64,000 nucleotides of DNA from contig NZ_CP054476.1 of the NCBI RefSeq assembly GCF_013341275.1, positions 248,001 through 312,000 on the forward strand, written 5' to 3'. A model generated the notes under the pieces. That model saw nothing but the letters and a program-made list of their open reading frames with translations, was not told the DNA's origin and did not search any database. The position numbers and the translations under genes are program-made. Of this stretch, positions 56,482 to 64,000 are shown piece after piece (position 1 is the stretch's first letter; every line of letters begins with the position of its first letter). This stretch comes from Methyloligella sp. GL2. Its GTDB lineage: Bacteria > Pseudomonadota > Alphaproteobacteria > Rhizobiales > Methyloligellaceae.

Positions 56482-57252
56482 GTGACCCCCGTCTTTATGG
56501 CCGAGCTGAGTTGGCCCGAATTCGAAAACAAGATGGAGGCGGGCGCGCCGGTATTCCTGCCGCTCGGCGCCACCGAGCAGCATGGTCCGCACCTGCCGCT
56601 TAGCGTCGATATCGTGCTGCCGACGGCGGTTGCCGAGGCCGTGGCGCGCCAGGCCGGCGGCATCGTCGCCCCGGCGATTCCCTATGGCTACAAATCGCAA
56701 GCCCGTTCCGGCGGCGGGCAGTCCTTTCCCGGCACGACGAGCCTTGCCGCCCATACGCTGTCGCTGGTGGTCCGGGACGTGCTCTACGATCTGGGCAGCC
56801 ATGGCGCCCGCCGCTTCGTGGTGGTGAACGGCCATTGCGAGAATGCCTGGCCGGCGATCGAGGGGATCGACCTCGCCATGCGGGAGCTGCGCCGCGACGG
56901 CATCGCCGACGCCAAGACGATGCGGCTGGAATATTGGGATTTCGTGCAGCCGGAGACGCTGGCGAAGATCTTTCCGGACGGGTTTCCGGGCATCGAGCTC
57001 GAGCATGCGAGCCTGCTCGAGACCTCGCTGATGCTGCTGCTCCGGCCCGATCTCGTTTCCCCAGAGAAGATGCCCGATGACGGGCCGGCGGAATTTCCGC
57101 CCTACGACCTGACCCCGATGCCGGACGGCGGGGTGCCGGAATCGGGCGTGCTCGCCGTGGCGCAGGGCGCCTCGGCCGAGATTGGCGGATGGCTGATGGA
57201 CGATCACGTGACGCTGATCGCACAAGCCGTGAGACGAGAATTTGGGATTTGA
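56482..57252 (+). CDS. Creatininase-family amidohydrolase
   Basis: The 256-residue protein has the creatininase core: PLGATEQHGPHLPLSVDIVL (Zn ligands in EQH and the Asp), SFPGTTSLAAHTLSLVVRDV and VVVNGHCENAWPAIEGID. Members hydrolyse cyclic or linear amides, including creatinine and formamide-type compounds. NGHGGN is usual, so NGHCEN is a slight change. GTG 56482 has AGGGGAG eight bases before it. ATG 56497 is an alternative. It sits between SDR and Rieske genes. Confidence 0.85.
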   Translation: MTPVFMAELSWPEFENKMEAGAPVFLPLGATEQHGPHLPLSVDIVLPTAVAEAVARQAGGIVAPAIPYGYKSQARSGGGQSFPGTTSLAAHTLSLVVRDVLYDLGSHGARRFVVVNGHCENAWPAIEGIDLAMRELRRDGIADAKTMRLEYWDFVQPETLAKIFPDGFPGIELEHASLLETSLMLLLRPDLVSPEKMPDDGPAEFPPYDLTPMPDGGVPESGVLAVAQGASAEIGGWLMDDHVTLIAQAVRREFGI

Positions 57253-57264
57253 TGGAGGGCGATC

Positions 57265-58539
57265 GTGAGCAACCTGAATGACGCGCCGAGAAGCGACGAA
57301 AAGCTGAACTCGCTTGTTGCCGACATTATCGAGACGGCGGCGCTTCCCCTGAAGCGGGCCTCGACCCTGCCGGCGGCGGCCTATACGGACGAGGACTACT
57401 TTCAGCTGGAGAAGGAGAAGATCCTGGCCGCCGGCTGGATGTGCATCGCCCATGTCTCGCAGCTGAAGGAGCCGGGCGACTACGTCGCCGTCGATCTTCT
57501 GGACGAGCCGATGATGGCGGTGCGGGACCGCGAGGGCGAGATTCGCGTGCTGTCTCGGGTCTGCGCCCACCGCTCCATCGACATTCTGCCCGAGGAAATG
57601 GACATCCCGCGCGAGGGGCAGAAGAGCGTCTTCGTCTGCCCCTATCACAGCTGGGCCTACAATCTCGACGGAAGCTTGCGCGGCTGCCCGCAGATGCAGA
57701 ATGCTGAAGGCTTCGACAAATCCGACTGGCGTCTGGCGACCTTCCGCAGCGAGATCTGGAACGGCTTCGTGTTCGTCAACCTCGACGGCAAGGCCGAGCC
57801 GCTCTGCGAGCAATACGCCGATTTCGGCACCGCCATCGCGCCCTGGAATGCACACGAGATGGAAGTCGTCATCGAGCTGGAATGGGAGTGCAACTTCAAT
57901 TGGAAGGTGATGATCGAGAACTGGATGGAGTCCTATCATCACATCGGCGCCCACAGCCAAACCCTGAACGTCTCCATGCCGGGCCAGTTCACCTGGTCCA
58001 GCGCCGAGCAGCCGCATTTCATCCATGCGCATCTGCCCTTCACCGACAAGGTGCGGGCCGAGGTGCAGGATCTGGCGAAAGGCGGCGAGAAAGCCTCCAG
58101 CTCTTTCACCCCGGTGGAAGGCTTGAGCGAGCAGCAGCTCACCGAGTGGAGCCTGTTCGTCGGGTTTCCCTGCTTCATGTTTCTGGCCGGTAACGACCGC
58201 ACCTTCTGGTATCGCCTACTGCCGATCTCGGCGGAGCGCTGCAAGCTGATGACCACGACGCTGGTCTCCAAGAAGGCTCTGGAGGCGCCGGATTTCGCCG
58301 AGACGGTGAAGAGCGAGACGGAGATGCTGCGCGAATTCCACACCGAGGACATGCTGATGAATGTGGCCGTGCAGCGGGGGCTTCACTCCTCGAAAGTGGT
58401 GCGCGGGCGCTTAAGCCATTTGGAGGAGCCGATCTGGCTGATCCAGCGCCATGTGGCGGCACGGCTGCAGGACGGCTTTCCGCAAAGAGCCGATCGCGCG
58501 CCCTATTACGGCCCGTTCGCGGCGACGGCAGCGGAGTAG
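57265..58539 (+). CDS. Rieske-type ring-hydroxylating/N-demethylating oxygenase, large subunit
   Basis: The 424-residue protein has a Rieske centre in VCAHRSIDILPEEMD and SVFVCPYHSWAYNL (C-x-H, C-x2-H), and a mononuclear iron site in IENWMESYHHIGAHSQT (His-x4-His). No reductase or ferredoxin gene is adjacent. Relatives include stachydrine, glycine betaine and carnitine oxygenases as well as aromatic dioxygenases. GTG 57265 follows GGAGGG. It is 12 bases from the creatininase gene. Confidence 0.9.
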   Translation: MSNLNDAPRSDEKLNSLVADIIETAALPLKRASTLPAAAYTDEDYFQLEKEKILAAGWMCIAHVSQLKEPGDYVAVDLLDEPMMAVRDREGEIRVLSRVCAHRSIDILPEEMDIPREGQKSVFVCPYHSWAYNLDGSLRGCPQMQNAEGFDKSDWRLATFRSEIWNGFVFVNLDGKAEPLCEQYADFGTAIAPWNAHEMEVVIELEWECNFNWKVMIENWMESYHHIGAHSQTLNVSMPGQFTWSSAEQPHFIHAHLPFTDKVRAEVQDLAKGGEKASSSFTPVEGLSEQQLTEWSLFVGFPCFMFLAGNDRTFWYRLLPISAERCKLMTTTLVSKKALEAPDFAETVKSETEMLREFHTEDMLMNVAVQRGLHSSKVVRGRLSHLEEPIWLIQRHVAARLQDGFPQRADRAPYYGPFAATAAE

Positions 58540-58697
58540 CGCGCTGCATTTGCCCGTCTGGTGCGGAGGCCGTGTCGTGTGAAGGCAAATGTTGGCCCGG
58601 CGGCGATTTGCGGCTTGAGCTTCTTGTGATTCGTGGTTTGCTAGCGGGATGCATGCTTCGGCGCTCGCGCTCGTTACTCCACCAAAGGGAAGCTGAA

Positions 58698-60062
58698 ATG
58701 GGCACGCAAGAACCACTGAAAAGCTTGATGGCGAAAGCCTCGCCTGCACGCTCCGGCGACTTCCTCGCTGAGGTCGCCGCTTTGAGCCAGGAAGAGCGGG
58801 TGAAAGCGCAGCGCCGCCTCGCCGACACCACCCTGGCGGAGATTCTCAACGAGCCGCTGATCGATCCGGACGAGGACGAGGTCTCGGCGCTGATCTACGA
58901 GCAGCACGATGCGGAAGGCTTCGCCCCCATCGCCAACTGGTCGGTGGGCGAATTTCGCGAGTGGCTATTGTCGGAGGCCGCAACGCCGGAAGCCATCGCC
59001 GATCTGAAATGGGCACTCACCCCAGAGATGGTCGCCGCCGTCTCCAAGATCATGCGCAATCAGGATCTGATCGCGGTGGCCAAGAAGCGCCCGGTGGTGA
59101 CGGCGTTCCGCACCACGGTGGGGCTTCCCGGTCATATCTCGGTGCGCATCCAGCCGAACCATCCGACCGACGATCCGAAGGGCGTCGCCGCCTCCATCGT
59201 CGACGGGCTGCAATTCGGCTGCGGCGATGCGGTGATCGGCATCAACCCGGCGACCGACAGCCCGGCCGCGATGCGCCGGCTGCTGGAGCTGATCGAGGAG
59301 CTGCGGCTTCGTCTCGGCTGCCCGGTGCAGTCCTGCGTGCTGGCCCACGTCACCACCGCCATCGACTGCATGTCGCGCGGCGCGCCGGTCGATCTGGTAT
59401 TCCAGTCCATCGCTGGCTCGGAGAAGGCGAACAGCTCGTTCGGCATCTCGCTTTCCATGCTGCGCGAAGCGCATGACGCGGCGCGCGGGCTGAAGCGCGG
59501 CACGGTCGGCTCCAACGTGATGTATTTCGAGACCGGCCAGGGCGCGGCGCTCTCGGCGGACGCCCATCACGGCATCGATCAGCAGACCATGGAGGTGCGC
59601 GCCTATGCCGTAGCGCGGGAATTCGACCCGCTGCTGGTGAACACCGTGGTTGGCTTCATCGGCCCGGAATATCTCTATGACGGCAAGGAGATCATCCGCG
59701 CCGGGCTGGAGGACCATTTCTGCGGCAAGCTGCTCGGCGTGCCGATGGGCTGCGACGTCTGCTACACCAATCACGCCGAGGCCGATCAGGACGACATGGA
59801 CAACCTGCTGACCCTGCTCGGCGTGGCGGGCGTCAACTTCATCATGGGCGTCCCCGGCTCGGACGACATCATGCTGAACTACCAGTCCACCTCCTATCAC
59901 GATGCCGCCTATATCCGGCAGGTGCTGAACCTGCGCGCGGCGCCCGAGTTCGAGGCTTGGATGGTCGAGGCCGGGCTGTTCGATTCGGACGGCGTGCTGC
60001 TGCCGGCAAGCCATGAGCGGGCGGCGCGGCTGCTCGGCCAGGCCAAGCTGGAGGCGGCGTAG
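58698..60062 (+). CDS. eutB: Ethanolamine ammonia-lyase large subunit
   Basis: The 454-residue B subunit forms, with EutC, the adenosylcobalamin-dependent enzyme that turns ethanolamine into acetaldehyde and ammonia. Characteristic segments are FAPIANWSVGEFREWLLSE, DGLQFGCGDAVIGINPATDS, SVLAHVTTAI-like (SCVLAHVTTAIDCMSRG) and CDVCYTNHAEADQDDMDNLL. The start is ATG 58698 with AAAGGGAAG. No eutE, eutD or microcompartment genes are nearby. The gap to the Rieske gene is 158 bases, so a separate promoter is possible. Confidence 0.97.
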   Translation: MGTQEPLKSLMAKASPARSGDFLAEVAALSQEERVKAQRRLADTTLAEILNEPLIDPDEDEVSALIYEQHDAEGFAPIANWSVGEFREWLLSEAATPEAIADLKWALTPEMVAAVSKIMRNQDLIAVAKKRPVVTAFRTTVGLPGHISVRIQPNHPTDDPKGVAASIVDGLQFGCGDAVIGINPATDSPAAMRRLLELIEELRLRLGCPVQSCVLAHVTTAIDCMSRGAPVDLVFQSIAGSEKANSSFGISLSMLREAHDAARGLKRGTVGSNVMYFETGQGAALSADAHHGIDQQTMEVRAYAVAREFDPLLVNTVVGFIGPEYLYDGKEIIRAGLEDHFCGKLLGVPMGCDVCYTNHAEADQDDMDNLLTLLGVAGVNFIMGVPGSDDIMLNYQSTSYHDAAYIRQVLNLRAAPEFEAWMVEAGLFDSDGVLLPASHERAARLLGQAKLEAA

Positions 60063-60865
60063 TGGCGGACGAGCCGGTCTCGAGCGGCAAGAAACCGGCT
60101 GCGCCTGCGGGCCATCCGCTGGCGCCGCTGAAGCGCTTCACCGAGGCCCGCATCGGGCTCGGCCGTTTCGGTGCCGGGCTTCCCACCGCCGCACATCTGG
60201 ATTTCTCCGAGGCTCATGCGCGGGCGCGCGATGCGGTGCATGCCAGCTGCGATGCCGATGCCATCGAGGCGACGCTGAAAGCCGCCGGCCGCGAGGTAAT
60301 CCGGGTGAAGAGCCAGGCGGCAGACCGGGCGACGTATCTGCGCCGCCCCGATCTCGGCCGCAAGCTCGATGCCGAGTCAGCGCAAGCGTTGCGCGATATC
60401 GGCAATGACGGCGGCGTCGCCATCATCATCTCCGAAGGGCTCTCGGCCTATGCGGTGAATACTTATGGCGCGGAGACGGCGCTTGCGGTGGCGGAGGCCT
60501 TAGAGCCGCAAGGCATTGCGCCCATCGTGCTGGCGGAACAGGGCCGCGTGGCGCTGTCCGATCCGATCGGCGAAGCGCTCAATGTGCGGCTCGCCATCAT
60601 CCTGATCGGCGAACGGCCGGGGCTTTCGGCCGCCGATAGTCTCGGCGCCTATCTCACCTTCGATCCCAAGTCTGGCCGCTCCGACGCGGACCGCAACTGC
60701 ATCTCCAATATCCGCAAAGGCGGCATCTCGCCGAAGGACGCCGCCGCCAAGATCGCCTGGCTGGCGACCCGCGCTTTCGAGCTCGGCCTGACGGGCACGA
60801 AGCTGAAAGACGATGCGGAAGACTTGCTGGAAGGCAGTGCGCCTGAGGCTTTGCCGGAGAGCTAG
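60062..60865 (+). CDS. eutC: Ethanolamine ammonia-lyase small subunit
   Basis: The 267-residue EutC binds cobalamin at the interface with EutB. It has LKRFTEARIGLGRFGAGLPT, SEAHARARDAVHA, VAIIISEGLSAYAVNTYGAE and LIGERPGLSAADSLGAYLTF. The GTG start at 60062 shares a base with the eutB stop (TAGTG), giving tight coupling. Confidence 0.96.
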   Translation: MADEPVSSGKKPAAPAGHPLAPLKRFTEARIGLGRFGAGLPTAAHLDFSEAHARARDAVHASCDADAIEATLKAAGREVIRVKSQAADRATYLRRPDLGRKLDAESAQALRDIGNDGGVAIIISEGLSAYAVNTYGAETALAVAEALEPQGIAPIVLAEQGRVALSDPIGEALNVRLAIILIGERPGLSAADSLGAYLTFDPKSGRSDADRNCISNIRKGGISPKDAAAKIAWLATRAFELGLTGTKLKDDAEDLLEGSAPEALPES

Positions 60866-60876
60866 GGGCTCACCTC

Positions 60877-60969
60877 CGTCATGCCCGGCCTTGTGCCGGG
60901 TATCCGCGTCAGAGATCCATCATCTTATCGAAGTGTTCGTGGATCGCCGGGACAAGCCCGGTGATGACG
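60877..60969. repeat. CGTCATGCCCGG-type inverted intergenic repeat
   Basis: The element begins CGTCATGCCCGG and ends in the inverted copy (GGGACAAGCCCGGTGATGACG). The arms of about 32 bases are imperfectly inverted, and each also folds on itself. Such palindromes are common in alphaproteobacterial intergenic regions. It lies right after eutC and may act as a terminator. Confidence 0.8.
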
Positions 60970-61007
60970 ACAGAGCGTGTGGCGGACGCGGTGCGGCACG
61001 GCGCACT

Positions 61008-61180
61008 CCCTCCCCCTAGAAGGGGGAGGGTCGGGGTGGGGGGCGGTCACCCGACTGATTCCGAAACGCCGAAAACAGACCCCCCTCTAACTCCCCCCTT
61101 TCAGGGGGGAGGACCAGCCCGTGCTTGCCCCCTCACCCGGATGCTCCGCATCCGACCTCTCCCCGCTGGGAAGAGGTGAA
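61008..61180. repeat. Mosaic palindromic intergenic repeat, copy B
   Basis: CCCTCCCCCT-AGA-AGGGGGAGGG at 61008-61030 is followed by a second hairpin (CTCCCCCCTTTCAGGGGGGA) that ends near 61112, and then by CCCCCTCACCCGGATGC onward (61128-61180). Modules match copy A at 53.4 kb, lacking A's middle module. It ends just before the GNAT gene stop at 61203. Confidence 0.85.
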
Positions 61181-61202
61181 GGCCGTGCCCACCGCGGGGT
61201 CG

Positions 61203-61619
61203 CTACCCCTCGCGCGGCAGCGAGAAGCAGCGGGGCTCGTGGTCCATGCCGATTTTCGGGTAATAGGTCTCCGCCTCCGGCGCGGCGATCAGGAACAGGC
61301 GGCAGCCGGGCCCGGCGGCCTTGTGGGTCTCGGCGATCAGGCACTTGCCGATACCTTGATGCTGATAGGCGACGTCGACGCCGAGATCGGAGAGATAGCA
61401 GCAGAACGCGAAGTCGGTGATAGCGCGGGAGACGCCGACGAGCTTTCCGCCGTCGCGCGCGGTGACGACGATGTCGGCGTTGCGCAGCATCTTATCGAGC
61501 CGAGCAAGATCCTCGGCGGGGCGGGCATTGCCCAAAGTCGAGCTGTTCAGGATGGCCTGGAAGTCTTCGGCGGAAAGCTCGGGCTCTTGGGAATAGGTGA
61601 TCGGCACGTCAGCACTCAT
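61203..61619 (-). CDS. GNAT family N-acetyltransferase
   Basis: The 138-residue protein has a GNAT core: a strand AITDFAFCCYLSDLGVDVAY leading to the acetyl-CoA loop QHQGIGKCLIAETHKA, then LFLIAAPEAETYYPKIGMD. The substrate is not predictable. ATG 61619 was preferred to 61643. It is divergent from the sorA gene. Confidence 0.88.
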   Translation of the reverse strand: MSADVPITYSQEPELSAEDFQAILNSSTLGNARPAEDLARLDKMLRNADIVVTARDGGKLVGVSRAITDFAFCCYLSDLGVDVAYQHQGIGKCLIAETHKAAGPGCRLFLIAAPEAETYYPKIGMDHEPRCFSLPREG

Positions 61620-61855
61620 GAAAATTCTCGGGACACCCATCATGCCGTAGAGCCCGCGCGCGCTCCAGGCCGGGATGGCAGAGGATTACGGGCCGGTCGA
61701 AGCAGCCGGCTCATTGTTCGTTCCGTCCCGGATGCAAAGCCTCTCCCGACGACCGATAGAAAAAAGATCGATCAATTTCTTCGATTCGTTGCGTTGGACG
61801 GGTACTCTCAACCTGACAGAGAATTCCGAAGATGGCCGACATCTGGAGGAATGCC

Positions 61856-63130
61856 ATGTCTGAGCGTGCCATGTCCGAACGCGCAACGCCTCGCTTTCCA
61901 AGCCGGCGGAGCCTCCTGAAGGGGCTGGGGATCGGCGCCTTGGCGCTTTCGTCCGCAGCCAGCTTTGCCCGACGTTCCTTGGCCGAGACTTTGGCCGAGG
62001 AGACGACGCGCCTGCCGCTTCCCGGCGGGCCGGATACGCGAAAGCTGACGACGAGCTTCCCCGAGAAGGGGGAGATGATCCTGCAGCGGACCCGGCCGCC
62101 TTTGCTCGAGACGCCGTTCGAGGTGTTCGACAAGGGCATCTTCACGCCGAACGACCGGTTCTATGTGCGCTGGCACTGGGCGGTGATCCCGACGGATGTC
62201 GATGCGGCGGCGTTTCGGCTGAAGCTGCATGGCGCGGTGAACACGCCGCTGGAGCTGTCGCTGCCGGAGATCTTGGAGCTGCCGCGGATCGAGATGGCGG
62301 CGGTCAATCAATGCTCGGGCAATTCGCGCGGGTTTTTCCAGCCGCGGGTGCCGGGCGGCGAATGGGGCAATGGCGCCATGGGCAATGCGCTTTGGACCGG
62401 GGTGCGGCTGAAGGATTTGCTCGACAAGGCAGGGGTCAAGCCGGGCGCGGTCCAGGTCCGCTTCACCGGGCTCGACAATGTGCTCGTTCCCGACGCGCCG
62501 CGCTTCGTCAAATCGCTGGATATCGACCATGCGCGCGACGGCGAGGTAATGATTGCCTATGCGATGAACGGTACGCAGCTTCCGCTGCTGAACGGCTTCC
62601 CGCTGCGGGTGGTCGTGCCCGGCTGGTACTCGACCTATTGGATCAAGTCGCTCGAAGAGATCGAGGTGCTGGACAAGCCGGACGACAATTTCTGGATGGC
62701 CAAAGCCTACAAGATCCCGGATACGCCCGGCGCCAACATGAAGCCGGGCGAGACCGGCGTGCCCATGGTGCCGATCAGCAAGATGGTGCCGCGCTCCTTC
62801 CTGACCAATCTGACCGATGGGGCGGAGGTGGCGGCCGGCAAACCGCAGCCCCTCCGCGGCATCGCTTTTGGCGGCGATTGCGGCGTCGCGAGGATCGATA
62901 TCTCCACCGATGGCGGCAAGAGCTGGCAGCCGGCAAAGCTCGGCGCGGATCACGGGCGCTACAGCTTCCGGGGTTGGCAGGCGGAGATCGCCCTCCCCAA
63001 ACCGGGCAGCTATTCGGTGATGGTCCGCTGCACCAATACGGACGGGCTGGCCCAGCCGATGACGCCGAATTGGAACGGCGGCGGCTATATGCGCAATGTC
63101 GTCGAAGAGACAGCACTGACGTTCGCTTGA
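61856..63130 (+). CDS. sorA: Periplasmic sulfite dehydrogenase molybdopterin subunit (SorA-like)
   Basis: The 424-residue protein has a Tat signal (FPSRRSLLKGLGIGALALSS), a sulfite-oxidase Mo domain with the probable Mo-ligand cysteine in AAVNQCSGNSRGFFQP, and a C-terminal dimerisation domain (RIDISTDGGKSWQPAKLG). It oxidises sulfite to sulfate in the periplasm, passing electrons to the cytochrome encoded 11 bases downstream. ATG 61856 has TGGAGGA five bases before it. Confidence 0.92.
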   Translation: MSERAMSERATPRFPSRRSLLKGLGIGALALSSAASFARRSLAETLAEETTRLPLPGGPDTRKLTTSFPEKGEMILQRTRPPLLETPFEVFDKGIFTPNDRFYVRWHWAVIPTDVDAAAFRLKLHGAVNTPLELSLPEILELPRIEMAAVNQCSGNSRGFFQPRVPGGEWGNGAMGNALWTGVRLKDLLDKAGVKPGAVQVRFTGLDNVLVPDAPRFVKSLDIDHARDGEVMIAYAMNGTQLPLLNGFPLRVVVPGWYSTYWIKSLEEIEVLDKPDDNFWMAKAYKIPDTPGANMKPGETGVPMVPISKMVPRSFLTNLTDGAEVAAGKPQPLRGIAFGGDCGVARIDISTDGGKSWQPAKLGADHGRYSFRGWQAEIALPKPGSYSVMVRCTNTDGLAQPMTPNWNGGGYMRNVVEETALTFA

Positions 63131-63141
63131 GGAGGCCGACG

Positions 63142-63522
63142 ATGATCAAGACACCGCGCGCGACACTCGGCCTTATCCTCCTCGCCCTGACTTTGACGCT
63201 CTCCTTACTGGTTTCCTTGCCGCTTGCCGTGCAGGCGGCGGACAATCCGCCCGCTCTGCCCACGGACTTCGCCCTCCATTCGGAGAGCATCACCCTGCCA
63301 TCGAATTTCGATCCCTTCCCGGAAGGGCCGGGCGCGGAGGCGATGAACCGCAACTGCCTCACCTGTCATTCGGCGAGCATGGTGCTGTATCAGCCAAAGC
63401 TCAGCGAGGCGCAGTGGGAAGGCATTGTCGATAAGATGGTCGACATCTTCAAGGCGCCGCTCATCCCGGACGATCGGGACGCGATCCTCGACTATCTGAC
63501 CAGCTTCCAGAAGGCCGAGTAG
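63142..63522 (+). CDS. sorB: Monoheme cytochrome c, SorB-like subunit
   Basis: The 126-residue protein has a signal peptide (LALTLTLSLLVSLPLAVQA) and one CXXCH heme site in NRNCLTCHSASMVLYQPK. A methionine in IVDKMVDIF may be the second iron ligand. With SorA it forms the periplasmic sulfite:cytochrome c oxidoreductase. GAGGAGG precedes the ATG. Confidence 0.93.
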   Translation: MIKTPRATLGLILLALTLTLSLLVSLPLAVQAADNPPALPTDFALHSESITLPSNFDPFPEGPGAEAMNRNCLTCHSASMVLYQPKLSEAQWEGIVDKMVDIFKAPLIPDDRDAILDYLTSFQKAE

Positions 63523-63578
63523 ACCGCCGGCCATCGCTCGCATTCAAAACCGCATCCATCTGCAGTATGTGATGCGGC

Positions 63579-64000
63579 ATGACCGAAGCTTTCAACGATC
63601 ACTTCTCGGCGCGGTCGGCGGATTATGCGGCCTACCGGCCGGGCTATCCGGCCGCGCTCGGCGACTATCTCGCATCGCTCCCTGAGACCCGCGAGACGGC
63701 GCTGGATCTTGGCTGCGGCTCCGGCCAGTTGAGTCTGCTGCTCACCGAGCATTTCGATCATGTGCATGGGCGCGATGCCAGCGCCGAGCAGATCGCCCAT
63801 GCGGTGCCTCATCCCAAGGTCGATTACGCCCAAGCGCGGGCCGAGGCGACCGGCCTTGCGGACGCATCCGTCGATCTCCTCACCGTGGCGCAAGCGGCGC
63901 ATTGGTTCGATCTCGCTCCCTTCTATGAAGAGGTGCGCCGGGTGGTGAAGCCGGGCGGGGCGCTGGCGCTGATCAGCTATGGGGTGATCGAGGGGCCGGG
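63579..64000 (+). CDS. Class I SAM-dependent methyltransferase, N-terminal part
   Basis: From ATG 63579 the frame is open to the window edge (about 140 codons). The protein starts MTEAFNDHFSARSADYAAYR and has the SAM motif TALDLGCGSGQLSLLLTEH, the acidic HVHGRDASAEQ and VVKPGGALALISYGV. It is of the Methyltransf_11 type, and the substrate is unknown. The C-terminus lies outside the window. Confidence 0.88.
   Translation, partial: MTEAFNDHFSARSADYAAYRPGYPAALGDYLASLPETRETALDLGCGSGQLSLLLTEHFDHVHGRDASAEQIAHAVPHPKVDYAQARAEATGLADASVDLLTVAQAAHWFDLAPFYEEVRRVVKPGGALALISYGVIEGP

Noticed and set aside
61740-61800. GATCGATC-centred AT-rich patch before sorA as an operator
   Set aside because: The flanking arms are off-centre by half a base and pair poorly, so a specific site could not be supported.

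Overview
The window is high-GC, densely coded chromosomal DNA with no rRNA, tRNA, phage, transposase or CRISPR. Gene content points to an alphaproteobacterium: a Mic60/mitofilin-like reading frame sits beside hemD and hemC, tsaD is divergent from hemC, gpsA and YciI/EVE genes follow, rsmB precedes a heparinase-like gene and purH, the ArsR is of the C-terminal-cysteine type, and a CGTCATGCCCGG-type intergenic palindrome is present. I would guess Hyphomicrobiales or Rhodospirillales but cannot place it further from sequence alone.

Layout. 1-7.5 kb is housekeeping: Mic60 (partial), hemD and hemC leftward, then tsaD, gpsA, YciI, EVE, a DUF1761-like membrane protein and acs rightward. 7.5-11.4 kb holds a GMC oxidoreductase with a small Tat-signal partner, an acyltransferase and a globin whose proximal histidine is a tyrosine. 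11.6-17.8 kb has htpX, rsmB, a heparinase II/III-like gene and purH. 17.8-22.6 kb is a leftward group: LemA, two TPM proteins and a UMF1-type transporter, next to an MscS-type channel gene. A large L,D-transpeptidase follows at 23-24.7 kb.

24.7-41.8 kb contains a TetR regulator with a histone-H1-like basic tail facing two tandem glutamine-synthetase-like genes, two MFS/antiporter systems, a molybdopterin oxidoreductase plus flavin reductase, an aldo/keto reductase, a DsbA-NhaA fusion, a complete arsRC-acr3-arsCH operon, and an Lrp regulator with a third glutamine-synthetase-like gene and a permease. 41.8-45.7 kb has a LysR-YeiH pair, a methyltransferase and an FUSC membrane protein.

45.7-60.9 kb is an amine-oriented region. 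A ydcSTUV-patD-like operon (polyamine-type ABC uptake plus aminobutyraldehyde dehydrogenase) lies beside an XRE-cupin regulator of the PuuR kind and a PhyH-type dioxygenase. A LysR-controlled rightward cluster follows: SDR, creatininase-family amidohydrolase, Rieske oxygenase, then eutB and eutC. With the three glutamine-synthetase-like ligases, which lack the usual flap glutamate and so may use amines rather than ammonia, this suggests a genome segment specialised in organic amines. The last 3 kb holds intergenic repeats, a GNAT protein, a SorA/SorB-like sulfite dehydrogenase pair and the start of a methyltransferase gene.

The best candidate for an undescribed system is the SDR-creatininase-Rieske-EutBC cluster with its divergent LysR and a clear GTCAT-N11-ATGAC operator. 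I infer that it converts an N-substituted ethanolamine or related amine to ethanolamine and then acetaldehyde plus ammonia. The substrate is not determined by the sequence.
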